From Gracilaria domingensis (lineage: Eukaryota; Rhodophyta; Florideophyceae; Gracilariales; Gracilariaceae): DNA of 64,000 nt. Every line of letters begins with the position of its first letter. Positions within the stretch are counted from its first letter, which is position 1. The notes under the pieces were generated by a model, which was not told the origin of the DNA, made no database searches, and saw nothing but the letters and a program-made list of their open reading frames with translations. The DNA is taken from positions 1 through 64,000 of the forward strand of contig VCMS01000145.1 of NCBI GenBank assembly GCA_022539475.1, in the 5' to 3' direction. The position numbers and the translations under genes were made by a program. This document shows, one piece after another, positions 22,215-33,497 of this stretch.

Positions 22215-23089
22215 TTAGAAAGTACCATCTACTTGCGTTTTAGTAATACTTTGGTTCTTAGCATAAGAATCATCCGGCGCTTTCAGGTCCATTTGAAAAA
22301 CCATAGATCGATCAGTAAAATTCAATAGCTCTTTTCGAGGTTTGTGTGTTTCTACAGCAAACGGCAATTCTATACTACACACAGAATAGGCACAATCCAA
22401 GGCAGACTCTCCAAACGCCTTTAGGCTACTGTTAAAACCTAAAAGCATGTAAAGATATTTCAACATTGCCTGAACCTGCTTTGATAACATCTTTTGTGCA
22501 TGACAGCCATGTTAACTTTCGGTGTGGGCCACTGAACTTTCAATTCCAAAACCTATCCATCTTACACAACTTGTGGCACAATGTAGTCTTCGTGAACACT
22601 TAAAGGAAATAAAATTGCCAAAGATATATATTTTATCGTCCATTCGTCATGCTTCGGCTCTGAAATTAACCAAATAAGTTTGAAGTCTCTGCCCTGGCTA
22701 TCGTCAGATGTTTCAAATTGATCGTCTGGCACATTATCTTCTGATGGCTCTGTGTTTTTCAATCTTGGTTGTAATGCAATGTCGTCATCCTTCGTCGTTC
22801 GTGCGACAAACGCAGATGAAACAGGTTCTAAGCTACCGTCAGATGCATGTCATAAAAGATCATATAGATTAAAAGTTCACTTACGGACATGACCTAGCAT
22901 CTCAGTTCGAATCTTGCCATATCTCAAACGAAACGTTGTACTTTTGTATGGCTTGAAAACGGTATCCATGTGTTTAACCTCGCTTGCGTTTTCATCGTCA
23001 GTTAATTTCTCCGTTCGGAACATCTGCCGAAGCCACTTAACGGCCGCTGAAGACTTCGTTAGACGAGGAACTGTGCGTTTGTCGGACAT
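22215..23089 (-). CDS. Unrecognised gene with short introns (family copy 1)
   Basis: Exon 1 (23089-22885) starts MSDKRTVPRLTKSSAAVKWL. A 57-bp intron (22884-22828) with donor GTAAGT and acceptor CTTAG keeps the frame. Exon 2 (22827 to about 22570) is acidic, then has KYISLAILFPLSVHEDYIV. A second intron, donor near 22568 (GTAAG) and acceptor CAG at 22476, probably leads to the last exon (22475-22215), which contains IELPFAVETHKPRKELL and MDLKAPDDSYAKNQS and stops at 22215. The second donor gives an awkward phase, so that junction is uncertain. The block order WL...DDE...FKP, Y-[IL]-x-F/L-AI..., LPFxVExH and LKAPDxxY is repeated in the copy at 32.6-33.3 kb, which supports coding. No known domain was recognised. 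Confidence 0.5.
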
Positions 23090-23097
23090 ATTTCTTC

Positions 23098-24187
23098 GTT
23101 GTTGATGAGGTGATGTCGATGAAGTAACGTCTCAGCTTACTTCACGATACGCAAGCCGCATTAAGTAGGTTTCTGTGTGAAAGGATAGAGTGTCATTGCT
23201 TGGAGTTCATCAGATTGTACAGCGAAATGTATGAGACGCAGACAGTTTCGAAAGCAGATTAGGTCCTACATGGAACAAATTAGGAACAAACAGTTCGTTA
23301 AACTTGCGTGAGCAAAATTGTCCCTCACTTGACGAGTTTTGAGGGCCATGAAAGATGTATAGAAGCTGAGATAGCCGAAGATTGTGAGGGGTTTATACAC
23401 ATTAAGAATATCTTTCAACTGTGACGTTTGTAAAACTTTCAACTTACAAAGTTTTTCCTTACAATGTTGTGATACATTTCGAAGTCTTCACACATCATAA
23501 CACACTTCCCGTTGATGCATTGTGATGGATATCTGTAGCTTCTTCTATGAAAAAGATAGTTGAGCCCTATTCTCTATCGTTGGTGGTTGAAATGGCACAT
23601 GGTTTTAGTGTACAAGTAATATTGAACATAAGAAGAATTCTCACTTCGAAAGAAGATTTTTGTTCATACATATAGTAAAGTTTTTAAAACTTCTCATATT
23701 TAAAAATATTGCAGATCCTGAGTCTTTGAAATGGGTTTCCAGGAATCAGTTTTTTCTTCATTTATGCAAAGAAAACAGTGTACGCAATTAATGCTCGTAG
23801 TGATATTTGCACCTTTTAGGCGTACAAAGAACACTCGGACGACACAAAGTTGGTTTTATAGGTAAGTTATCATGTAGTACATTGTGATGTGCTCAGAAGC
23901 CTTTCATTGCAAAGTAAGAATCTAAGGCAATTCCGTAAGTTCAAGAGCGAAACCAAAGCTTGAAAATACCTGAAGTGCTTTTATCTAAAATTGAAACATT
24001 AAAAGTAGTCTTTCCTCTTGTAAGACAATGATATGTCCTATTTACAGTTTTCCTCCGTGTTCAACAATGATGACGCAACGCTTATTCTCGTGCAATATTT
24101 GATACTGCTTGGCTCTTGAGAAGCACGTAACTGAAGCAAATTAAGGTTTTTATTCATCGCAAGCCTATCGCTTTGCGGCATAGATCT
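23098..24187. other. AT-rich stretch, no supported gene
   Basis: No ORF above noise, no repeat boundary and no RNA gene was recognised. Confidence 0.5.
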
Positions 24188-24356
24188 TTAGTGTCTGGGA
24201 CCGGGGTGGTGTCGACGGCCATGTCGAAAGCACCATGCAGATAAGCACAACTTACTGCGCTCAGTACACTCGACGGAGATGTACTGTTCCCGCCCCACAA
24301 TCGTCGATACGCATAGAGACGATGCTCTCTCTATCGCTATCCAAGCAGTGCAGATG

Positions 24357-26747
24357 CTATGGTCTTGAGGGCCCATCGGCCGCATTCAATTCAGATGGTA
24401 CATGTAGAAACAGGGCTCGAATGCCTGCAGCTAGGGACAAAGATCCAAAGCGACGACATCTCAGGAGAGTAGGAATAGACGATGATCTTCCTCTTCGCAA
24501 AGCGCCTATTGTCACCATAGAGTCGGAAAAGAGAATGCAATGGCATTCATACATTCCTTGATTGATGAGCCATGTGAGGGCAAGAACGGCAGGAGCGGAT
24601 TCCAGGCACTTAATATGCTCATCTTTGTTCCATTTGTGGATGAGGGCTACTTTCCATGACAAGGAAAGATATATTTTGCGTATCTCTTGAGTCTTCTCCG
24701 TTGAACATGCAGACAGAGACTGCACGTTAGAGGAAGCATGCGCCAATCGCCATATTCTATTCGCAAGATTTTGCGGAACGACAGAGTAAAGGACGGCACC
24801 AGCATGCGGTGAGGCGTCAAAGGTAACGATGATGTTCGATATCGGAAGAGTGGTGTCCACCGCTGCTAGAGGTAACAGAGTGCTGAGGATAGATAGTTCT
24901 TTCTTTCCTTGCCTCGTGATGGTAACAAGAGGGTTCTGATCGTGGGCGTAGTGTCTAAAGGCGGCGTTGAGACATGATAAGAGAGGTCGATTAAGCAATG
25001 GGGGCCAGATAATCTTACCGAGAAGGGATTGCCATTCATATTGCTTAATAGTGGTAGACTTAAAGAGTTCCTGCAGCAGAGGGTGAAGTGCATCGAGTTT
25101 AGATCTAATTGGAGATACGATGCCGTGCTGAAGGTCCCACGTACATCCAATAAATAGAAGATGTTTTGTCACGACGGTGTGAAACGGACATGATTTGCTT
25201 GGCTTAATCGGTAGCCGGGCCGCATTAAACGCTGTCCTCATGATCTTGTAGAGAAGTAGAAGTGCCTTTTCAGGCCAATTTGAAACAACAACTCCTATGT
25301 CATCAATAATATGCAGAAGGAGGGCATCTTGTTTGGATAGGATAAACGGAGCATTCTCGCGGCAGAAGAGTAACAAGTGCGAATGAAAGTGAGGTAAGGC
25401 GGAAGACTGGCGAAAACTGTTGAAGGACTCCTGGAGGAGGCGGCCAGCAAAAGTGTGACTGATATATACCGACCACTTGAAACCCATTGGCATCGATGCT
25501 TGGCATGGGCGTAATTGCGTTTGGCTTCCGATGTCTTTGCTTATTTGCCGGGAGATATGCGCAACCAAGGAAGGTGGGAGGTCTCGGGCGTTAACCTTTT
25601 GAAGCGGGAAAAGCTTTGAAAGGCTTAGGGGAAGAGTGATATTATGGAACATATTGGCTACATCAAAGTAGATTGCTGACAGCCGTGTTGTTGGCCTGAC
25701 AGAATTGAAAAGACTTGGTTCAGGAAGGGATGTGTACGGCGGATCTGGTAGGAGTTGGTTCTGTATCCTAGGCCAGGAGATGACTCGGTCTTCTTCTGGG
25801 GACTTTGTTACCGAAAAGAGTGTAAGTTGTATGACGTCCGCGAGTTCTGAATATCGTTCGTTTTCTTCGGCGACTACAGACCATGTTAACATGCCAGCGT
25901 CTTGCATCCGTTCCAACAAATGGAAGTAGTTGGACAGGGTAGCGTGAGTACGAGGTTCAGGCATTGCGTTTCTGAGTTTCGAAGCTCCTGAGTCGTCAAA
26001 AAGAAGGGTGGTGAGAAGCTTCTCAAGCTCGGATTGGGTTGCGCCGAGGAAGAGGGCCCGGATGTGTTGCGGAACTCTATCCATCCAGAACTCAGAGTCC
26101 TTGGGTCTAGGGGGAGATCTTTGTGGGGGAAGGGCGAGACGGGAGGGATTGATTGGCTTGAAAAGCCCTCGAGAGAAGGTCGCGGATGTTCCTTGATATA
26201 GGTGATCGAGTTCGGGATTTGAGAAAAAGATTGGCAGGTGTCTGAACGTGTAGTTCTGAGCGTTATCATCATTCTCGTATATCGTCGGCGTAGAGAGAAA
26301 GTAATAAACTCTACTGAGAACATGCTTCTGTATGTTTAGGTGTGACTGCTTTTTGGGGGGCGGCCGCGTGCGTATAGTAGATTTGATGTTTGGGCCTAGA
26401 TAGAGGTGCGATAAGGCTTGCAAAGCCCCAAGAGCTTGTGGACAGGCCGAGAGAAGGGACGTATCGCGAGGAAGGGGAAAGATTGGTGCGAAGTCATTGT
26501 TCACTTGCCAGAAGTTCGGTTCTTGTTTTGTGGAGCTTCTCGTTGCTCTTGCTGCTCGTTGCGGATGTTTGGACGGTGCGGCCTGCGTGAGTTGTTTCGA
26601 ACTTTCGACTTCGTCTCTTGAATTGCCCTGATTGCGAGAAGGCGCTTTTTCTGTAGTGTTATGTTCTTCGTGACGACCTCCTCCAGGTCTTCTGATCTGA
26701 CTGTACCCTACGGTACTGTTTCCAAGAGGTGCGCAACTTCGTCCCAT
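24357..26747 (-). mobile_element. DIRS-like RT and RNase H
   Basis: A 796-codon frame. The RT shows IYFDVANMFHNITLPLS (first Asp region), CQASMPMGFKWSVYIS and LLLHIIDDIGVVVSNW, with IDDI at the YxDD position. RNase H begins IIVTFDASPHAGAVLYS and has CILFSDSMVTIGAL. It closes with FLHVPSELNAADGPSRP, the end motif typical of DIRS RNase H domains (N-x-A-D-x-x-S-R). No DAM-type methyltransferase domain is seen downstream. The frame overlaps the gag ORF by 40 nt, in keeping with frameshift or re-initiation in such elements. Confidence 0.9.
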
Positions 26748-27937
26748 GCGTCGTGCTTCTTGGAGTGGAGACCTGTTGAGAGGCTTTCCTCGACACGCAG
26801 TATTGCGTAGAGACGGCGGAGAGCTACCTCGAGGGAAGGTCTCTGTTCGAGGGCCTGCTTTGGGGAGTCGTGCACGAGCATTTCGAGGTGAATTATGCGA
26901 CCGAGGGTCACACCTTCTGTCTCCGATGGAGTTGGTTGCCCGGTTGGGGTGCGGCGCCAGTGCTTGAAATGATGCTGTAGGAAAGTCGGAATGTCCGTTC
27001 CTTGAGATGTCAGGATTGATAAGATCGCTGGTCCGATGAGCTGCTCCACCTTCAAGCTGGTAGAGCTTAGCCCTTTCCCCGGATAATGGGAGAGAGAGCT
27101 TTGATGATTTTTCGTGACTCCAAAGGAGAAGGTTTTCGGGTCTATAAGCTGCTTGACCCTTTTTACCGGGGGTTGTTCATTGTCGTCTTCGGAATCTTCG
27201 GAGTCATGAGGATTGGGATTCTGACGCTGATTAGGGACGGAGAGAGACAGTAGCGCGCCAGTTCGCGGTGGGCCATGAGCTAGAGCAGATTGCTGTGCTG
27301 CAGGACCGGAGGTAGGGTTTCCTGCTGTAGCGACGACTTGACGAATTTGAGTTGCGGTTGAGAAAAGCCAGGATATGGCAATAGAAGCAGCCTCAAAGGG
27401 GTTACTGTCCGGGACGTTTCTAGGGGTCAACTTGTGATCATCTCTTAGAGCAGAGGCCATAAGCTTTTTCAGGTTCTGGGGGTTCGTGCGAGCCATTACG
27501 ATAATCCCGGGAGGTGTCATCTTCATGAGAGTGCTGTGATTCTCTGCGTCAGAAGGTTCGCAGGTTGCAGGAGATGTTAGCTCGATGTCACCAAGACGAA
27601 AAACGTTTGCGAGAAGCTGCTGGGATGTGGGAAAAGGGCCTAAGCTAGTGCGGAGATGAGGTGGGGCGCTTTGTGAGATAGAAAGCAATTGCGAGTTTGA
27701 GAGATTTGTGAGATAGAAAGCAGGGTTCCGGGATCGAAGGGTGCCAAAGGTTGATAGACGAGTCCTAGAGTGATTTGGGGGATCTTCGAGAACAGGAACG
27801 GCGCTTGAGGGGAAGTTTGTCAATTGAGTCGGGACGGAGATGCGTTGAGGAATGTTTGCAGGGCCTGAGATGGATACATTAGGAGGATTTGAAGACGAGG
27901 AAGGGATGGAGAGTGGACGAGGAGGGTGATTTGCCAT
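26708..27937 (-). mobile_element. DIRS-like gag-type ORF
   Basis: A 409-codon frame just upstream of RT. The N-terminal third is Pro/Ser-rich and disordered. An acidic patch (HDSEDSEDDNEQPPVKRVKQ) combines Asp/Glu with a short basic stretch that could be a nuclear signal. The C-terminal 130 residues are helical. There is no zinc knuckle. It is assigned as gag by position and size only. Confidence 0.65.
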
Positions 27938-28175
27938 TGCTGTGCAAAAGAAGGAAGGGAGAGTGAGGGTAAGTGAGATTGGGTAGAGTGCGATACGGGA
28001 GAGTTACTTCAAAGTGTGAAGTTCAAAGATACGGCGTTGCCAGGAGATGGTGGATGGAAGAGATCATGTGAGGGTCCAAGTTGAAGAAAGTTGACTGCGT
28101 TGCTGATTTGGACGTTACAGAAGTTTGGCGGAGTGCAAAAAGGGAGGGGGGCGGGGAAGCGCCGTGGCTAGTGCC

Positions 28176-30350
28176 TCAGGAACGCTGGAGGAGAAGCATA
28201 AGGTGCTCTGCGGCGGTTCGTATGCGCTGCTGTTGCTGGTGCGGGATTTTCATATTGAGGATCCAGGATTTGCCGTTGTCTAGGTAGTAACGAAGTGAGT
28301 TCATCGATTTCCAGCGGCCGTTGACGGCGATTTGGTCAACAGAAACGCCTTTTATAAAATCTTCTGTAGCTCTCCCTATTCTAGCCGAGTGTGAGGTGAG
28401 TTTTGTGCTTGTTATGTCGAAAAAGAGAGCTGCTGCTTTCAGATTCTTTTCATACTTTTGATAAGTAAGCCTAGGGGCGTAGAAGAGCTCGTTTTGGTTT
28501 GCTGCGCAGTCAATGATAAGGAAGCGCACAATATCGGCGTCTGTTACTGCTACAAACTGAAGGCGTCCGGTTTCCCGCGATGTTTTTGCGTCAAGTATAT
28601 TCAAACCTGCGGCATGTGGTCCATACGCACTTAAACGGATATCGCCAGGGAGTGCTATCTGGTTCCACTTCAGGTTCCTAGCCTCAGATATTCTGAGGCA
28701 GGCGCCGAAAGATATTAGGAGCAGGGCTGCGGAGGTAAGTTCGCTCTTTGAAATCAAGAAGTTCGCGAAGGCAAAGCACATTTCCTTCGTAAGCGGTGCA
28801 GAGGACTGAGTGGGTTTGATGTGCTTCCAACCAGCTAGGCATCTTCGGGACATACCGAGTTCATGTTTCAAAGATGGAAGCATAAGAAGGAGAATGCAGA
28901 TTAAATTGCACATTTCCCAGGCCCGTATTTGTGACTGACTGACTTGATAGAAATATAAATGATTAATGACTGACTGACTAGCATATGCAATAAAATTCTA
29001 GTCCTATTTAGTCATTTACAGTACACTTGGCCACCAAGACACGTGTCACATTCATAACCACTCATAATTCCACACGTGTGCAACATAATAACCTAAATTG
29101 TTTTCAAATTAAGTTTTGGTTTCGTTTTCACTAAAAATAGTTTACATTATTACGCTGCTGTCCGTTACCAGAACGAATAGCATTGTTGTGCTTTAGTAGA
29201 ACCAGGTGGGACTATTGCCCGTGCGTTTTGTGTTGTCAGAGAACTTCTGACAGCTCTTTCGCTACTGGGAGAATCCTTTCGTAGGAAACCTCGGTGACAG
29301 TTGCTCGTCACAGCGGTGCAACTAAAATCAGTCGCGCGTCCCACCCCTAGCGCAGTAGAGCTACAACATAAATTATAATTAAGATCTCCCCTGACCTCTG
29401 ATCCTATCTCTGTAGGGTGGGCGGGAGGAAAACAAAAGAAGCAAGGAAACGGACAACCAGCAGCAAATGAACGCGAGATTTCAGAGGAGGAAATCGACGA
29501 AAGCAGGAAAACTTGAGAGCTGAGAGACTGGTGGGCAGCATCAGTTCCAGATGCTGCTGATGGCGCTTACATAATGGCCGTTTTTGCCCTTACTCAGACG
29601 CGCGCCAAATTCTGGGTTGCCGACCGAAACAGCATTAGTTTGACAAACCACAATTCAGTCCTGCGTAGGTTGTAAAGGTTTTGCTCGCTGTTGCGTAGGT
29701 AGTCCAGAATAAAATCAACCGTTTGAGCCACTTGTGATCACGTCACACTCCCAGAAACAGCTCCAATAAACACTCATCCCCATTCACCCATAGTTAACTA
29801 GTCGGTAAGTTATCCCTTTTTCTGATTACTTTTGCCTTTGTTTTCAATTTCTTGCTCATTTTTTAAAACTTTTTAAAAACTGCGAAGTTTGAAGTAACTT
29901 TCTTTACAACGAATATGCATCGTTAGAGCCAAAGCAAGCTGAGGGTATATGTATACTTATATATCTCAAACCAAGAGCAGTGCAGTTTAATTTCTAGGCA
30001 ATTACGCTTAGAAAAAGGGCAAAATATATGTGACTAAATATGACTGACTACGAATTTTATTAAGTGACTTTGACTTTTTGACTTCGTCAAAAATCTAGTC
30101 ACAAATACGGCCCTGACATTTCCTGCCTCTTTCCAGGGCTAGGGCATGCCATGTACTGCTTCTGAATGTAGAGTGTGAGAAGTTGGTCCATGGTCATTGG
30201 ATTCAAAGAGGTGATGAAGGGAGAATCCAAAAACGATTGAAGTGCAGAAGAATACTTGTACTGCGTTTTCGTGCTAATGGAAACCGCAATAAGCGGGTTC
30301 TCTTCAAAAAAAAGTCTGCAGGAACAACAAAATAGCAATTGTGGAATGCG
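28176..30350 (-). mobile_element. Tyrosine recombinase of the DIRS-like element, split by a hAT MITE
   Basis: The catalytic part (28909-28176) has FGACLRISEARNLKWNQI (box I Arg), HSARIGRATEDFIKGVSVDQ (HxxR), then NGRWKSMNSLRYYLDNG with the active-site Tyr. The N-terminal SAM-like part (about 30350-30124) reads ISTKTQYKYSSALQSFLDSP and LLTLYIQKQYM. The two parts are separated by the transposon at 28918-30115. These enzymes insert a circular cDNA by strand exchange. Confidence 0.85.
28918..30115. mobile_element. Nonautonomous hAT transposon (MITE-like)
   Basis: Terminal inverted repeats are CAGGCCCGTATTTGTGACT and its counterpart AGTCACAAATACGGCCCTG, 18 of 19 matching. They are flanked by an exact 8-bp target duplication ACATTTCC (28910-28917 and 30116-30123). 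CAGGG-type ends plus 8 bp are diagnostic of hAT. Subterminal TGACT/GACTGACT repeats occur at both ends, as expected of transposase binding sites. The 1198 bp have no transposase ORF. It sits inside the recombinase of the DIRS-like element and so is younger than it. Confidence 0.95.
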
Positions 30351-31040
30351 GTAAGAAATGGTGCTTGCCCAAGAGCAGCAAGTGATTCTGATCGTAAGGT
30401 TTGGGATGAATTTGTGAGATCGATAGCTCGAGTTACCTGTGACATAGACGCGGTTCCGCAAAGATAGGAAAGGCAGGTTGAATTGGGATCGGTCGAGTAA
30501 GCAGTATACATTAGTGCGGCAGACTTTGATAAGGTGATTGAGCTGTTGACATTCATTTCCTGTATACTGTGATAAGGACGTACGGAGCGGGGAGCATGGC
30601 GATGAAAGCGGTGTGATCGATTCCAGGTTACAAGGATAGAAGGATTAAGGTGTTCCTTCTGAGTGACTGAGATACAAAATGCAATCAAATCCAAAGATGT
30701 TGCTACGAGAAACTCCGATAGTTTCTTCGAGGTGACAGTGATTACTGTGATTACTGCAGTCGAGTCGGGATCGGGTTTCTCAAAAGTGCGATCGAGGCAC
30801 AAGATGCTCATACAGATACCAAGGCGAGAGAATCTTGCAGAACTTCCAAGTCTCGCATAGATCACTCGCAATGGTGAAGAACATCTTGCGTCACGTCGCT
30901 CTAGAATTAGCTCTAATAAATCCACTTCTTCGTGGCCTCGAAAATCTACTGTCAGAAAGAATGTTGTATGAACAAGAGGAGCACAATATTTAACTGCCAA
31001 CATTAACCATTCCTACCAAGAACAACATCGGCAAAGGTCA
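30351..31040. other. Region upstream of the DIRS-like element
   Basis: A 266-codon minus-strand frame (31003-30203) spans this region and overlaps the recombinase N-terminal part in another frame. It shows no domain and a biased composition. I treat it as leader or chance sequence. Confidence 0.35.
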
Positions 31041-31990
31041 ATGAAAAGCCAACCATCTACTGGGTCTACGTTTCGCAATGTGTTCTTTGCTCTACCGAGC
31101 ATTAGGAAACGACGAAGAAGTATCAACTTAAGCAGGCGATTTATTTGTTTATTCGGAACTGATTACTACGTTTGCTCTCTTTTATGGAACAAACTGCGTT
31201 CTTTTATGCCAGATGGATCATCGCCAAAACATCTTCTCTGGGCGCTTCTTTTTCTCAAACAATACAACCCTGAGGCAGTCAATACCGTTATTATTGGTGT
31301 GGACGAGAAGACATTTCGAAAATGGTCTTGGATGTTTGTGAGATTATTATCCCAACTAAAATTTGTACGTAAAACTCTTATATATCTACACATATTTTTG
31401 AATAATCCTGACAATGTGAATGCAGATTAAGGTACGAAATAGGTTGTGCTCTAAAAGTTCTATTCCTGTTTTATTTCTGTGGACTGCACCGACTGTCCCA
31501 TTAACGAACGTTCTCCGTTTTCTAGAAGGAGGTACTCCCATAAATTTCGGAGAGCAGGTTTACGGTACAAAATTGGACTTAGAGTCGATAACGGGTTTAT
31601 TGTGTGTGCCAATGTGGGTTATCCTTGAGGATCGTTTCCAGACATTCGAATAGCTCGCGGAAATCTGAAGGAGAGGCTTGAAGCCAGAGAAAAGCTTGTC
31701 ACAGATAACGGATACGGTGATCCGCGATGTTTTAAATATACTGATGTTCCAAATCATCAGAGAAATGTGCACCAAAGATTGAGAGCAAGGCACGAAACGT
31801 TAAACCGATATTTTAAGAAGTTTAATATACTTGATCACAGGTATCGTCACGATCGGCTTAGACATTCGACATGTTTTTTGCAGTTACAAATGTTGTGCAA
31901 GTTTCTCTTCAAAGTGGTGCAAAACTGTTTCCTGTGTTCAATCTTTAAAGGATATCTGCATACTCTGTCACTCAAAGCATAAAATGATTA
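31041..31990 (+). pseudogene. DDE_Tnp_4-like transposase pseudogene with a spliceosomal intron
   Basis: The first part has HLLWALLFLKQYNPEAVNTV and GVDEKTFRKWSWMFVRLLSQ. An intron of 61 bp (31365-31425) follows, with GTACGT, a CTGAC branch-like site and TGCAG. The second part contains SVDCTDCPINERSPF (first Asp), RYSHKFRRAGLRYKIGLRVD, GSFPDIRIARGNL (second Asp), TDNGYGDPRCFKYTD, and RLRARHETLNRYFKKFNILD with the Glu. It then reads HDRLRHSTCFFAVTNVVQVS. One in-frame stop before GSFPDI and two frame changes make it nonfunctional. The family is the Harbinger/IS5-like DDE group found in many algae and oomycetes. Element ends were not found. A tail fragment of the same family lies at 37.7-38.15 kb. 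Confidence 0.8.
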
Positions 31991-32640
31991 TTGCAGTGCT
32001 ATACTTCTTTTTGAACATACTATTGATATGTTTGGATTTAAATACTTAGTTTTACGTATTGTTGCATTTTATTTTGTCCAAAAGTTGCTTTCAAAGAAAC
32101 GAAGTCATCAAAGAAAAATGTTTTTTATTTTGCTCGATTCCTGCAGTTCCCAGTAGATATCCAAAAGGACATTGACTTGGACAATCGCTTAAATTTTTTT
32201 TTATTGATAACTACAAAGTTATCACAAGATTACATCAAAGTTATCATGTTATGTTGTGATGACAAGTTGGGTAACATCAATGTTTTCGCAACCGAGCTTC
32301 TGGGTCAGAAGGATGCAGGAAATGGCGTTAATTCGCAAAAAGGCACTCTAGTTTCAGTCGACACGTGTGCCGAAACAAAACGATATTTATTGACTGTAAA
32401 GTTGCTTTTATTGTGTACTGTAGTCAGAACTCCTGGGAATAGCGGTAAAAGTCACAAAGCGACCGGAAAATGCTTATAACAATCCTTCTGTAAGAATAGT
32501 TGGTTGTCAATAAATAACGTGCTCTTTTTGTCTTCAAAAATATTTACAACGTTCGATCTGACAATGACGAAATTTATTATAACGCAAACCTGTATTAACT
32601 CAATGAAGCAGATGTAGATCTCAAAGCAATATTATATATC
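31991..32640. other. No supported gene
   Basis: AT-rich. It contains, at 32159-32187, the second copy of the roughly 25-bp sequence found near 1303. No ORF with a domain. Confidence 0.45.
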
Positions 32641-33342
32641 TCAATTCATCACAGTTTTCTCAATATCGTCAGACTTTATGTATTTGTTGTCGGGAGCTTT
32701 TAATTCTACATAAAAAACTCGCATTCCTTCTTCAAAAATCAACATTTTCTTTAGCAGAACATGGCTTTCAACACTGAAGGGTAGTTGAATGTGACAATAT
32801 GACTGAGCTTCCTCCGATTCTTCTGCTCGAAGTTCCTTCAATGCCCTTTCAAAGCTTCCAATTTTTGGGTGGTAATCTTGCAGTGGTTGAAATTGTTTGG
32901 TTAACCATGCTTTAATTAAAAGTTTTGGATTAGCCACAACCTCCGGTCAATCAATTACGACTTCAAAAACATTTCCACGCTTGACAACCTGACCAGATAC
33001 ATCTGCTTTTGTTATGCCAGCCGCAAGAAATATTGCGAAACAGAGATAATTCACCAATGTCTTTGCGTGCTCCCAAGCAGATTTCAATACCAACGGTGTG
33101 AATTTAGTTGCATACTGTTTCTTTCCAACGACAGAATCGTCAAAATTGTCATCAATCTCGTCCTTTTCCGCAACTACGTGTAGCCATTTTGGGCAGACTG
33201 CAGCCCAAAATGGCTGCTCGGACACCCAGCGAATGCCACCCACGAATCGCAGCCTACGCAGACTCATCGTGAGTAGCATTCGGGAGTAGTAGGACCGTTT
33301 AAAGTAGAGTACTAGCATGCAGGCCTCCACCGCATTGCACAA
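32641..33342 (-). pseudogene. Unrecognised gene, family copy 2, probably broken
   Basis: Two minus-strand frames (33342-32947 and 32937-32641) follow each other with a frame change at about 32940. The blocks PKWLHVVAEKDEIDDNFDD, KFTPLVLKSAWEHAKTLVNY, LCFAIFLAAGITKADVSGQV, HIQLPFSVESHVLLKKML and ELKAPDNKYIKSDD match in order those of the gene at 22.2-23.1 kb. Unlike that copy there is no clear intron at the frame change, so this copy is likely a pseudogene. Function unknown. Confidence 0.45.
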
Positions 33343-33497
33343 GCGCAGCGGTACTTAAACCGCGCTTCATGGCCCTCTCAGTAAACCGAGGGCATCGAAC
33401 CTTACATATCTTGACGCCGAACACTCGTGTTTTTCGCCACAGTGATCACTGTCTTTCACTACTTACGTTCAAACACGCAACAACTTGTTTGATCACT

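Larger units (their letters stand above)
24188..30350 (-). mobile_element. DIRS-like tyrosine-recombinase retroelement
   Basis: All parts lie on the minus strand: tyrosine recombinase (about 30350-28176, split by a hAT MITE), gag-like ORF (27937-26708) and RT plus RNase H (26747-24357). RT/RNase H together with a tyrosine recombinase instead of a DDE integrase defines DIRS/Ngaro/VIPER-type elements. Apart from the insertion the parts look open, so the copy may be fairly recent. The usual order has the recombinase at the 3' end; here it is upstream of gag. Terminal inverted or split direct repeats were not identified by eye. Confidence 0.85.

Noticed and set aside
30203-31003. 266-codon minus-strand ORF
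   Set aside because: It overlaps the recombinase N-terminal part in another frame, has no domain and a skewed composition.
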